Source: Thiohalocapsa sp963698775
Lineage (GTDB): Bacteria; Pseudomonadota; Gammaproteobacteria; Chromatiales; Chromatiaceae
Reading direction: 5' to 3'
DNA: 64,000 nucleotides
Assembly (NCBI GenBank): GCA_963698775.1
Contig: CAVOSE010000069.1
Location: 1 to 64,000 of the forward strand
Below the pieces are notes generated by a model that saw only the letters and a list, made by a program, of their open reading frames with translations, ran no database searches and was not told the origin of the DNA. A program made the translations under genes and the position numbers. Positions 8,670 to 17,042 of the stretch are shown in pieces. The stretch's first letter is position 1. Every line of letters starts with the position of its first letter.

Positions 8670-9137
8670 ATGAAGAACTTTCTGCAATTGATCCGCGGCT
8701 GTCTCACTGAGATTAGGGAGATCATGCCCTGGGACCTCGAGGAGCGCCTGGCGGAGAACGACGACCTGTTGATCGTCGATGTTCGCGAGCCCGACGAGTT
8801 TGCCGCTATGCACATCGCGGGATCACTGAACGTCCCCCGCGGTGTCTTGGAGTCCGCTTGCGAATGGGAGTACGAGGAGACCGTGCCGGAGCTAGTGCAG
8901 GCCCGCGATCGGGAGGTCGTCGTCGTCTGCCGTTCCGGCTACCGAAGCGTGCTGGCCGCGCATTCCATGCAGGTGCTGGGCTATGGGAATGTGGCCTCGC
9001 TGCAGACCGGCCTGCGCGGCTGGAAGGACTACGAACAGCCTTTGGTGGACGGCGCTGGCCATGACGTCGATCTGGACGATGCCGACGTCTACTTCACACC
9101 CAAGTTGCGGCCTGAACAACAGCGGCCGACGGCCTAA
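8670..9137 (+). CDS. Rhodanese-like sulfurtransferase domain protein
   Basis: A 155-residue single rhodanese domain. VDVREPDEFAAMHIAGSLNV is the CH2A-type motif, and the active loop VVVVCRSGYRS places the persulfide-forming Cys at 87. GLRGWKDYEQPL closes the domain, followed by a short acidic tail. The ATG at 8670 has GAGGACG just upstream, so I reject the longer frame from 8574. It follows the two-component pair by 102 bp in the same direction. Its substrate is not evident. Together with the Cys-rich kinase and the Atm1-type exporter it suggests handling of reactive sulfur, an inference only. Confidence 0.88.
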   Translation: MKNFLQLIRGCLTEIREIMPWDLEERLAENDDLLIVDVREPDEFAAMHIAGSLNVPRGVLESACEWEYEETVPELVQARDREVVVVCRSGYRSVLAAHSMQVLGYGNVASLQTGLRGWKDYEQPLVDGAGHDVDLDDADVYFTPKLRPEQQRPTA

Positions 9138-9366
9138 GGCGATTGCCGCTGCGCAGCTTTGCTACGCGCAGAACCGGCACCGGTCGTCTGGGGGGGGCGT
9201 GCGAATTCCAGCTTCAAGCCTCGCATCATAGGGCGCGACGAGCGATTTGATTCGCTCCTCACGCCAGCCAAGAAACTCGCTCCAGCCTAACAGGACGCCT
9301 ATCTTAAATTTGGCTGTTTGCGTCGATAGTCTACGGGTATCAATGGAGTTCGCGCCGGGTGAAGGT

Positions 9367-9415
9367 GCGACTTCAGTCGCGCGGAAGGCATTGATGGGGC
9401 AAATAAATTCGCCCC
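9367..9415. repeat. Two short palindromes in an otherwise empty gap
   Basis: The convergent gap 9138-9449 holds no gene. It contains GCGACT-TC-AGTCGC (9367-9380) and, 15 bp on, GGGGC-AAATAAATTC-GCCCC (9396-9415). Both resemble short palindromes I associate with interspersed repeats in Chromatiaceae and related genomes (recollection, not a search). Neither has a T-tract typical of a terminator. Confidence 0.4.
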
Positions 9416-9449
9416 TGCACCGGCAGCAACTGCCCGATCTTGGCTTGTT

Positions 9450-10376
9450 TCAGCCGGCACCAGCCAAGTAGGCCAATGAGGCCTGATCAAACGGTCGTGG
9501 CGTCAGTCCCAAGCGGGCGAAGCCGTCATCGACGCAGGTGTTGCCGGCCAGCAGCATGACCAATTGGTCGCGGGTGACCGGAAACCAGCTGAAGCGACCC
9601 ATAATCCCCGCGACCGGTGCGATGAACATAACCGGGGCCGGCAGCATCAGTTTCGATTTGCCACCGGCGGCGGCAATGACCGTGAGGATCGTCTTCCAAC
9701 TCCATGCCTGCGGCCCGCACAGCTCGAAGGTCTGGCCGATGCTGTCGGGTTGGCTCAGTGCCGCGGCAAAGGCGGCGGCGACGTCTTCGACATGCACAGG
9801 CCCCAATTCGAAGCCGCCGGCGTTGCTGGGTACCAGGCCCTCGTAAAACAGCGGCGCGGGCAGCGGGCTGTCGATCAGCTCGGCCTTGAGTTGGCTGCAG
9901 AACTCCATGCGCCCGCGCGGGTCGCCGAAGATCACCGAGGGTCGGAAGATGGTCCAGTCCAGACCGCTCGCCTTCAGCGCCTCCTCGGCTGCCAGCTTGC
10001 TGGTCTGGTAAGGGGTTGCGGCGGCGTCGATGCCGTTTGCGCTCATCAGCAGAAACCGACCCACTCCAAGTTCTTCCGCGACGGCCATCGCGCGCTCGGC
10101 CCCGCGGCGCTGCAGGGCGTCAAAACTGATGCCTGCCTTTGGGTTCTCCCGCAGGATGCCGATCAGGTAGACGGCCGCATCGCAGCCGGTGAAGCAGGCA
10201 CGGATGGAGTCCTCGGCCCCGACATCCCCTGGGATTAGCTCGATCGCAGCATCCGTGGGCGCTTTGCCTTCACTGCCCGGGCGCGTCAGCAGGCGGACCT
10301 GATGTCCGTCTGCACAAAGTTTGTCTACAAGGTATGTGCCGACGAATCCGGTGCCGCCAATCATGCCAATCTTCAT
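9450..10376 (-). CDS. NAD(P)-binding NDUFA9-like / atypical SDR protein
   Basis: A 308-residue extended-SDR protein. The N-terminal Rossmann motif is IGMIGGTGFVGTYLVDKL. LIPGDVGAEDSIRACFTGCD and AVYLIGILRE match the NDUFA9-like group (mitochondrial complex I accessory subunit and its bacterial relatives), as do YQTSKLAAEEALKASGLDWT and IFRPSVIFGDPRG. The usual YxxxK is represented by Y-Q-T-S-K. The C-terminal third (GPVHVEDVAAAFAAAL, FELCGPQAWSWKTILTVIA) is typical. Bacterial members are of uncertain function, often proposed in quinone or isoprenoid metabolism. The ATG at 10376 follows GAGAGGTCAGG. It converges with the rhodanese gene. Confidence 0.82.
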   Translation of the reverse strand: MKIGMIGGTGFVGTYLVDKLCADGHQVRLLTRPGSEGKAPTDAAIELIPGDVGAEDSIRACFTGCDAAVYLIGILRENPKAGISFDALQRRGAERAMAVAEELGVGRFLLMSANGIDAAATPYQTSKLAAEEALKASGLDWTIFRPSVIFGDPRGRMEFCSQLKAELIDSPLPAPLFYEGLVPSNAGGFELGPVHVEDVAAAFAAALSQPDSIGQTFELCGPQAWSWKTILTVIAAAGGKSKLMLPAPVMFIAPVAGIMGRFSWFPVTRDQLVMLLAGNTCVDDGFARLGLTPRPFDQASLAYLAGAG

Positions 10377-10724
10377 GGAACCTGACCTCTCGCGTCGTTG
10401 GTTGGGCGGCTTTCGACAGCGGTGTAGGCCTTTGGGCCGTTTGAGCCGCTGCGGGAGATTACCCGCCGTTGCTGACAAAACTGAGGTGCAAAAGGGAGAA
10501 TTCCACCCCGCGACGATGGAATCTGCGTCATCCGTGGTGGCGTCTGCCTCTGTCTACGGTGTGGCGTGCTCAGGTGACTGGTTGTTTGGCTCTTGTTCGC
10601 CTCTACCTGCTAACTGTGCAGCGGCTGATATTAGGCCAGACTAGGATTCGCATCGGATCCCCCGCATGCGACGTAACCCGCCTTTATCCAACGCTGCTTA
10701 TCAAACCCTTCAGAGCACAGTTCT
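10377..10724. other. Divergent intergenic region, no gene seen
   Basis: This 348-bp gap separates the minus-strand NDUFA9-like gene from the plus-strand SDR gene, so it should contain both promoters. I see no convincing consensus promoter pair, RNA gene or repeat in it. Confidence 0.4.
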
Positions 10725-11426
10725 ATGACCAAACATTTTGTGATCGTCGGCGCCAGTTCCGGCATCGGCGCGGAGTTGTTGCGCACGTTGTCGGCACGCG
10801 GCCATGGGGTGACGCACCTATCTCGCCATCCGGAGAATTCTCCGGATGTGCCTAAAGTGCGGGGGCTGCGTTGGGATTCACGCAGCGAGGACTTTCCTGC
10901 CGGCGAGCTGCCGGAGCAGGTCGACGGCCTCGTCTACTGCCCCGGTAGCATTCGCCTGCGCCCCTTCGAGCGCCTCAAAGTGGCTGAATTTCAAGACGAT
11001 CTGGAGCTGAACCTGCTCGGCGCCGTGCGCGCGATCCAAGGCGCCCTCAAACCGATGCGGCAGAGTGGGTCGGCGTCCGTCGTGTTGTTCAGTACCGTCG
11101 CCGTGCGGACCGGAATGCCGTATCACGCGTCGGTGGCAGCAGCGAAAGGAGCGGTCGAGGGCTTGACGCGGTCACTCGCCGCAGAGCTGGCGCCGAGCAT
11201 CCGTGTCAACGCGATTGCGCCAACCATTACCGATACGCCGCTCGCCGAACGCCTGCTGAGTTCTGACGACAAGCGCGCTGCTGCTGCCGAGCGCCACCCG
11301 TTAAAGCGGATCGGCGACGCCGGGGAGATGGCGCGCACGGCCTGCTGGCTGTTGGAAGATACGGCGTCCGTAACAGGCCAAGTCATCGCCGTCGACGGCG
11401 GTCTTTCGAGCGTGCGGCTGCTGTAA
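10725..11426 (+). CDS. SDR-family oxidoreductase with Val at the catalytic Tyr position
   Basis: A 233-residue short-chain dehydrogenase/reductase. The cofactor motif is GASSGIG (9-15), with Asn96 in DDLELNLLGA, Ser123 in VVLFSTVAV, and the C-terminal RVNAIAPTITDTPLAERLL and GQVIAVDGGLSSVRLL. The expected Y-x-x-x-K is replaced by V137-A-A-A-K141 in YHASVAAAKGAVEG; a Tyr four residues earlier (133) is not in register. I recall related proteins with HASIAAAKGAVEG, so this may be a subfamily trait. It could be a reductase using other residues or a non-catalytic SDR. The substrate is unknown. Confidence 0.85.
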   Translation: MTKHFVIVGASSGIGAELLRTLSARGHGVTHLSRHPENSPDVPKVRGLRWDSRSEDFPAGELPEQVDGLVYCPGSIRLRPFERLKVAEFQDDLELNLLGAVRAIQGALKPMRQSGSASVVLFSTVAVRTGMPYHASVAAAKGAVEGLTRSLAAELAPSIRVNAIAPTITDTPLAERLLSSDDKRAAAAERHPLKRIGDAGEMARTACWLLEDTASVTGQVIAVDGGLSSVRLL

Positions 11427-11518
11427 TTCCCGGCGCTGATGCGTTGGCTGTGCGTTCCCTCCGGTAGGCTTGGGTGAGGTTGCCCGCGTCTGGTTGGCCG
11501 ATCTAGGATGAAGGCGGT

Positions 11519-11863
11519 TTAGGTGCCCGTAGCTCGCAACGCATGTTCCTTGATCTGTTTACCTAGGCTTCGCGTGCGCAGTCGACGCAGCTTCGGTTTT
11601 AGGCCCGTAAAGGCCATGTCGATGGCATCCTCGGCCCTCTTCTGGGCTTCGCGAACGATGACCTGCTGGCGATCGGGCGTCGTGGTGATCAGCTCGCAAC
11701 GCACCCGGTGTCCCTTTAACTCATCGAACTCCTCCGCTACACGGGCCTGGATTTCGAAATGCTGGCTCGCGAAGCTTTGTTCGAGTGCTTCGGCGTGGCG
11801 CTTGATGCGGCGCACGATCTTCCGGTCGAGTGCAAGCATGTCTCCGCTGATGCTAACGCTCAT
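11519..11863 (-). CDS. HPF/RaiA-like (ribosome hibernation factor fold) protein
   Basis: A 114-residue basic protein. The layout (SVSISGDMLALDRKIVRRIK, a central beta strand around RVRCELITTTPDRQQVIV, then EDAIDMAFTGLKPKLRRL) resembles the beta-alpha-beta-beta-beta-alpha fold of hibernation promoting factor/RaiA and the short sigma-54 modulation family. It is longer at the C-terminus, with a basic Arg/Lys tail. HPF/RaiA proteins bind the 30S decoding region in stationary phase. Similarity is moderate and this gene is not next to rpoN, where the canonical hpf usually lies, so it would be a second, divergent copy. It converges with the SDR gene. Confidence 0.55.
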   Translation of the reverse strand: MSVSISGDMLALDRKIVRRIKRHAEALEQSFASQHFEIQARVAEEFDELKGHRVRCELITTTPDRQQVIVREAQKRAEDAIDMAFTGLKPKLRRLRTRSLGKQIKEHALRATGT

Positions 11864-12635
11864 TCACTACCTCGTCGTCTAGGAGTGGAGGGCCATGATG
11901 GGCCGATCAAAGTGTTGCGTTGGTTGGGGTTGCGCAAGAGGTGGGTGTCTAAATCTGGCTGACTAAACACCGGTATGGGGCTGCGGTGGGGAGTGATCGA
12001 CGGTTTGTTGGAGTGTGCGGGCGGTGGCCCGCCGGGAGGTCGTCGATTCGCGGTCTCAAAATCGGTATACAAGCAAGGCCCTCCTGTCCGGGCTCTAGGT
12101 ATCATCATCTCATGATGGTCGTCAGGGTTCTCCCTGAAACGGCACTCTCGAGTTGCTTTATCTGGCGCTAAGATGTTGTGCGGGTCGACAGCAAAGACGG
12201 CCATCGCAGCAAGGACCATCACACGCGCAGCGGCCGGCGCGATTTACGGCCAGCGGGATCGGGCGTCGTGAAAACGGAGAATCGCGGGAGTCAGTCGAAG
12301 CATTGTTCCTGACCACGCTGCCTGAGGCGTTGAGGCGAGATCATCGAACGACCTGTGTTTTTTGGAACTCTATCACAGAATTCCACCATTTGCGCCAAAT
12401 GAGTTGCGCCAAGTCAGTAGATCCCTCCGCAAATCCCCAAGTTGCCTGGTTGAGTGATTGAGGCCAGCACGGCGGGAGCCCCTAGACCCCTCGATATCCT
12501 CGTCAAAGTCGGCGTTCCCAGAGACGGGTTCGTGTCAAAATGCCGACTGAAGGGTCGTTACGCGCCCGAGCGCGGGTGATCAGCCCTCGCCCAGGCAGCC
12601 GAGCCACCGAAACAACGCCAGCAAGAGCACCCCAC
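11864..12635. other. Long intergenic region upstream of leuA
   Basis: These 772 bp carry no gene I can support. Small palindromes occur (CATCAT-CTC-ATGATG at 12103-12117), and TTGCGCCAA is repeated near 12390-12410. I looked for a leucine-rich leader peptide with an attenuator ahead of leuA and did not find one. The leuA promoter is presumably in the right half but has no clear consensus. Confidence 0.4.
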
Positions 12636-14186
12636 ATGAGCACCAGAGACCGTCTGATCATCTTTGATACCACGCTGCGCGACGGCGAGCAGAGCCCCGG
12701 CGCGTCCATGACCCGCGACGAGAAGGTGCGTATCGCCAAGGCGTTGGAAAAGCTCAAGGTGGACGTCATCGAGGCCGGCTTCCCGATCGCCAGCGCCGGC
12801 GATTTCGAATCGGTGAAAGCGGTGGCGGAAACGGTCAAGGACAGCACCGTCTGCGGCCTGGCGCGGGCGTTGGACAAGGACATCGACCGTGCCGGCGAGG
12901 CGCTGAGGAACGCCAACGCCGGGCGCATCCATACCTTTATTGCTACCTCGCCGATCCACATGGAGAAGAAGCTCAAGATGAGCCCGGACCAGGTTGTAGA
13001 GCAGGCCGTGCATGCGGTGCGGCGCGCACGCCAGTTCACCGACGACGTGGAGTTCTCGCCGGAAGACGCCGGTCGCTCCGAGATCGATTTTTTGTGCCGG
13101 GTGTTGGAGGCTGTCATCGACGCCGGCGCGCGCACGCTGAATATCCCGGACACGGTCGGCTACGCGATGCCGCACCAGTTCGGCAGCCTGATCGCGCAAC
13201 TGCGCGAGCGTATCCCGAACGCCGACAAGGCGGTGTTCTCGGTGCATTGCCATAACGACCTGGGACTGGCCGTGGCCAACTCGCTGGCAGCGGTGCGCAA
13301 CGGCGCCCGGCAGGTGGAGTGCACCATCAACGGGCTCGGCGAGCGTGCCGGCAACGCGTCGCTGGAGGAGGTCGCGATGGCGGTGCGCACGCGTCAGGAC
13401 CTGTTCGAATGCGACACGCGGCTCGACACCACGCAGATCGTGAACTGCTCGCGACTGGTGTCCGGCATCACCGGCTTCCCAGTGCAGCCGAACAAGGCCA
13501 TTGTCGGCGCCAACGCCTTCGCGCACGAGTCCGGCATCCACCAGGACGGCGTGCTCAAGCATCGCGAGACCTACGAGATCATGCGCGCCGAGGACGTCGG
13601 CTGGACCCACAACCGCATGGTGTTGGGCAAGCACTCCGGGCGCAACGCCTTTCGCGCACGCCTGGGCGAACTGGGTATGACCTTCGACAGCGAAGAGGAA
13701 CTGAACTCGGCCTTTAGCCGCTTCAAGGACCTGGCGGACAAGAAGCACGAGATCTTCGACGAGGACTTGCAGGCGCTGGTCACTGACGCGACGCTGGACG
13801 CCGCCAACGAGCGGGTCAAGCTGGTGTCGATGCGGGTCTGTTCGGAGACGGGCGAGACGCCGCACGCAGATGTTGTGCTCAGCGTCGACGGCGAGGAAAA
13901 ACCCGGCGCGGCCAGTGGTGGCGGCCCGGTGGACGCCACTTTTCGCGCCATCGAGACCATTGTCAACAGCGGTACTACGCTGAAGCTGTACTCGGTCAAT
14001 GCCATTACCAGCGGCACCGACGCTCAGGGTGAGGTAACCGTGCGTCTGGAGCGAGGCGGGCACATCGTCAACGGCGCCGGTGCCGATACCGACATCGTCA
14101 TCGCCTCCGCCAAGGCCTATATCAATGCCGTGAACAAGGTTCTACAGCCCCGCGAGCGGGCGCATCCGCAAACCGGCGACGTGTGA
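12636..14186 (+). CDS. leuA: 2-isopropylmalate synthase
   Basis: A 516-residue enzyme of the usual length that condenses acetyl-CoA with 2-ketoisovalerate, the first committed step of leucine synthesis. The catalytic TIM barrel opens with FDTTLRDGEQSPGASM. The metal-binding HCHNDLGLAVANSLAAV and ECTINGLGERAGNASLEE follow, with HESGIHQDGVLKH in the linker. The C-terminal LeuA regulatory domain (about 380-510, ADVVLSVDGEEKPGAASGG) normally gives leucine feedback inhibition. I place the start at the ATG at 12636, directly before MSTRDRLIIFDTT. The frame stays open upstream to 12540 but that part is unlike the family. No other leu genes are adjacent. Confidence 0.96.
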   Translation: MSTRDRLIIFDTTLRDGEQSPGASMTRDEKVRIAKALEKLKVDVIEAGFPIASAGDFESVKAVAETVKDSTVCGLARALDKDIDRAGEALRNANAGRIHTFIATSPIHMEKKLKMSPDQVVEQAVHAVRRARQFTDDVEFSPEDAGRSEIDFLCRVLEAVIDAGARTLNIPDTVGYAMPHQFGSLIAQLRERIPNADKAVFSVHCHNDLGLAVANSLAAVRNGARQVECTINGLGERAGNASLEEVAMAVRTRQDLFECDTRLDTTQIVNCSRLVSGITGFPVQPNKAIVGANAFAHESGIHQDGVLKHRETYEIMRAEDVGWTHNRMVLGKHSGRNAFRARLGELGMTFDSEEELNSAFSRFKDLADKKHEIFDEDLQALVTDATLDAANERVKLVSMRVCSETGETPHADVVLSVDGEEKPGAASGGGPVDATFRAIETIVNSGTTLKLYSVNAITSGTDAQGEVTVRLERGGHIVNGAGADTDIVIASAKAYINAVNKVLQPRERAHPQTGDV

Positions 14187-14224
14187 ATGGGGCCGCAGCG
14201 CATCCAGACGATACGGACAGAGCG

Positions 14225-15223
14225 ATGAACGAGGCGCGCAGGCGACAATATCTGGACGCGATGGGCATCAGGCTGTGGCGGTCGCGGGCGGCGGATTTGG
14301 CTGCGCCTGCTGCATTGGTGGCCTCTGTCGAAGCGGCGCCATTGCAGGCGCTGACCCCGGTGCGACCCAAACCGGAACCGCCGGCTGCTCGCCCCGTTCT
14401 TGCCGCCGATGTCGACCTTGTGATGGCCCCTTCGGTCTCCCCAGCCGCTCCTCCCATCCCTGCGCCTGTCACGAGTACCGATGCTCCAACGCGGGCGGCC
14501 GCGCCCATGGCGCCGGTCTCGGATGAACCGCCCCCCTGGACCGAGGCGGAGATGCAGGGCATGCCGGTCGGTGACGGATCCGACCCCATGGATGGGCTGC
14601 TGCTGGACGCCTTCGAACCGACCATCGAGCCCACAGTCGACCCAGTCGCGTCGATGGACTGGGCGACGCTCGAACAGACGGTCGTCGGCTGCCGCGCCTG
14701 CGGCTTGTGCGAGCGCCGCCAGAACACCGTGTTCGGTGTCGGCGACCCCAACGCACAGCTGATGTTCGTCGGCGAGGCCCCTGGCCAGGACGAGGACCGC
14801 AAGGGCGAGCCCTTCGTCGGTCGTGCCGGCCAGCTGCTGGACCGCATGCTCGCCGCGGCGGGCCTGAAGCGCGGGCAGGTCTATATCGCCAATGTGGTCA
14901 AGTGCCGTCCGCCCAACAACCGTAATCCCAACCCGGACGAGGCCGCCGCCTGCCGCGCCTACCTGCTGCGCCAGATCGCGCTGGTCCAGCCGAAGCTGTT
15001 GGTCAGCCTAGGCGGTGTCTCGGCAACCAATCTGCTCGACACCACCGAGCCGGTGGGCCGACTGCGCGGGCGCGTGCACGCCTTCGGCCCGGACCGCACC
15101 CCGCTGCTGGTCACCTATCACCCGTCTTACTACCTGCGCTCACCGGCTGAGAAGGCCAAGGGTTGGCAGGATCTACAGCGGGTTATCAAGCTTCTGCGCA
15201 AAGAGTCGAACGCCGCACCATGA
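14225..15223 (+). CDS. Uracil-DNA glycosylase, family 4 (4Fe-4S)
   Basis: A 332-residue family-4 uracil-DNA glycosylase, which removes uracil from DNA. The catalytic domain (about 150-325) has the iron-sulfur Cys residues in GCRACGLC and in VVKCRPPNNR / EAAACRAY, motif GEAPGQDEDRKGEPFVGRAG and the His of VTYHPSYYLRSP. The first 130 or so residues are a Pro/Ala-rich low-complexity extension after a short helix (MNEARRRQYLDAMGIRLW) that is common in gammaproteobacterial members. I chose the ATG at 14225; a GTG at 14183 overlapping leuA is possible. The stop overlaps the next gene's ATG (ATGA). Confidence 0.92.
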   Translation: MNEARRRQYLDAMGIRLWRSRAADLAAPAALVASVEAAPLQALTPVRPKPEPPAARPVLAADVDLVMAPSVSPAAPPIPAPVTSTDAPTRAAAPMAPVSDEPPPWTEAEMQGMPVGDGSDPMDGLLLDAFEPTIEPTVDPVASMDWATLEQTVVGCRACGLCERRQNTVFGVGDPNAQLMFVGEAPGQDEDRKGEPFVGRAGQLLDRMLAAAGLKRGQVYIANVVKCRPPNNRNPNPDEAAACRAYLLRQIALVQPKLLVSLGGVSATNLLDTTEPVGRLRGRVHAFGPDRTPLLVTYHPSYYLRSPAEKAKGWQDLQRVIKLLRKESNAAP

Positions 15224-16935
15224 GCCTTAAAAAAAAGGGGTCAGTACCCTTTTCGCAACCAGGATCCATCAGTGCGGCCAGGTCGCACCGCAAAACGGGT
15301 ACTGCCCCCTTTTTTGCTCGCGCCTACAACTGGTTCGATCGCACCGTGCTGGAATTGGGACGGGAGTTTCGGCTGTCCTATCTGCCCCCGTTGATGATCT
15401 ACTTGGCGGCCGGTGTGTCCGGCCTCACGGCGATCGTCGGCACCTTCTTCGTTAAAGACTATCTGGGACTGTCCGCTGAGTTCCTCGCCGCGCTGGGCTT
15501 CTGGGCCATGATCCCCTGGTCGCTCAAGATGCCCCTCGGGCACCTGGTCGACCTAATCTGGCGTCGCAAGGCCGCGCTGGTGTACGTGGGCGCATCACTG
15601 CTCGCAGCGAGTCTGCTCATCATGCTCGGCCTGCTGACGCGACCCGAGGCGATGTCGGCGCTGATGCCGGTGGAGGCGTGGTACGTGCTGAGCGTGCTGT
15701 TGGCACCGCTCGGCTATGTGGTGCAGGACGTTGTCGCGGACGCGATGACGGTGGAGGCCGTGCCGACGCTCGATCCGGCCGGCCAGCCCTTCCCGACGGA
15801 GACCCGACGGCTGATGCACACCACCATGCAGACCCTCGGACGGGTCGCGATCATCGGTGGAGGGGTGTTCGTTGCGTTGCTGAACGTGCTGCTGTTCAGC
15901 GGGGTCGACGGCATGGACGACGCCCAGAAGCTCGCCACCTACGTCAGGATCTACGAACTCGCTCTGGTGATTCCGGTCGCCTCTGTCTCGGGCGTGTTGC
16001 TGGGTGGTCTGCTGAAACGGCGCGAACTGAGAAGGCTGCGTGCGCTCGGGCACGATGTCGCCGGTGCCGAGCGCCTGTTTCACGGGCATGAACAAGAGAC
16101 CAAGCCGAACTGGTGGATCTTGGGCGGCAGCCTGATCTTCGTCGTCTTCACCCTCGCGATGGGTCTCGGCGATGTCCCATACAACGAGGAGATCGTCTTC
16201 GTCGGCTCGTTCTCCATCCTGTCGTTTCTGATCCTGCGGCTGATGCGCGAACTCGAACCCGAGGCGCAGCGAGTGCTGCTCGGTACCGCGATCGTGATCT
16301 TTGTATTCCGAGCGACCCCGAGCCCCGGACCGGGCCAGACCTGGTGGATGATCGACGCGCTCGGTTTCGACCAGCAATTCCTCTCGGTGCTGTCGCTGAT
16401 CGGCAGTGGGATGGCTCTGTTCGGCATGTTCATCTTCCGCCGCTTCATGGCCGATCACTCGATCGTCTACATCGTCGGCTTCCTGACCATCCTAGGGACG
16501 CTGCTCGCATTGCCGATCCTTGGCATGTTCTACGGGTTCCATGTCTGGACCGCCGCCCACACCGGCGGCATCGTCGACGCCCGCTTCATCGCCCTGGTCG
16601 ATACCGCGGTCGAGTCACCGCTGGGCCAGGTCGCGATGATCCCGATGCTCGCCTGGATCGCCAGCTCGGCGCCAGCACACCTCAAGGCGACATTTTTTGC
16701 CGTGATGGCCTCGTTCACTAACTTGGCCCTATCGCTCGGTCAGCTCGGCACAAAGTATCTGAATCAGGTCTTCGACATCACGCGAGAGGTAAAGGATCGT
16801 GCGACAGATGTGGTGACCGTACCGGCGGACTACTCCGAACTCGGTTGGTTACTGACCACGGTCATCCTGCTCGGCCTGCTGTTGCCCTTCGCCGCCATCG
16901 CCTTGGTCAAAATGACTCGGCTGCGAAGCGCCTGA
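15220..16935 (+). CDS. Folate-biopterin (BT1/FBT family) MFS-type transporter
   Basis: A membrane protein of 571 residues with about twelve helices. The start of the conserved part, FRLSYLPPLMIYLAAGVSGL, then FFVKDYLGLSAEFLAALGFW and MIPWSLKMPLGHLVDLIWRR, matches the BT1 pattern (F-x-K-D-x-L-G-L ... P-W-x-x-K-P-x-x-G-x-x-x-D). A further signature-like segment is LLAPLGYVVQDVVADAMTVE. BT1 proteins import folates or pterins in Leishmania and cyanobacteria; the proteobacterial substrate is not known. The ATG at 15220 overlaps the glycosylase stop. Codons 5-32 come from a palindromic repeat (15231-15315), so the native N-terminus has probably been replaced or extended. AmpG-like MFS is an alternative label. 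Confidence 0.72.
   Translation: MSLKKKGSVPFSQPGSISAARSHRKTGTAPFFARAYNWFDRTVLELGREFRLSYLPPLMIYLAAGVSGLTAIVGTFFVKDYLGLSAEFLAALGFWAMIPWSLKMPLGHLVDLIWRRKAALVYVGASLLAASLLIMLGLLTRPEAMSALMPVEAWYVLSVLLAPLGYVVQDVVADAMTVEAVPTLDPAGQPFPTETRRLMHTTMQTLGRVAIIGGGVFVALLNVLLFSGVDGMDDAQKLATYVRIYELALVIPVASVSGVLLGGLLKRRELRRLRALGHDVAGAERLFHGHEQETKPNWWILGGSLIFVVFTLAMGLGDVPYNEEIVFVGSFSILSFLILRLMRELEPEAQRVLLGTAIVIFVFRATPSPGPGQTWWMIDALGFDQQFLSVLSLIGSGMALFGMFIFRRFMADHSIVYIVGFLTILGTLLALPILGMFYGFHVWTAAHTGGIVDARFIALVDTAVESPLGQVAMIPMLAWIASSAPAHLKATFFAVMASFTNLALSLGQLGTKYLNQVFDITREVKDRATDVVTVPADYSELGWLLTTVILLGLLLPFAAIALVKMTRLRSA
15231..15315. repeat. Palindromic repeat element inside a coding sequence
   Basis: Arms of 26 nt, 15231-15256 and 15290-15315, match at 23 of 26 positions as inverted repeats; each carries the core GGGTACTG/CAGTACCC flanked by homopolymer A or T runs. 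The spacer is 33 nt. The core resembles the widespread GGGGTCAG-type interspersed palindromes mobilised by REP-associated (Y1) transposases, a resemblance from memory. The element lies at the ATGA junction of the glycosylase and transporter genes and stays open in the transporter frame. Confidence 0.7.
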
Positions 16936-17042
16936 ACATCGACCCCGCGCGTTGCCCGCACGCCCGGCACTTGTCCCGGCGAACCGCGCCTCAGCCGCTA
17001 GCGCCCGTGTCGAGTGAGCTTTCAGATCCGCGTCGGTTGGGG

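Noticed and set aside
11860..12222. A 120-codon minus-strand frame in the gap before leuA
   Set aside because: It is Pro/Arg-rich, with no ribosome-binding site and no recognisable domain, like the random frames of this GC-rich DNA.
12240..12635. Leucine leader peptide and attenuator ahead of leuA
   Set aside because: No short frame with a run of Leu codons followed by a terminator-like hairpin could be found.
12558..14063. A 501-codon open frame opposite leuA
   Set aside because: It mirrors the leuA codons and has no family resemblance; high GC keeps the antisense frame open.
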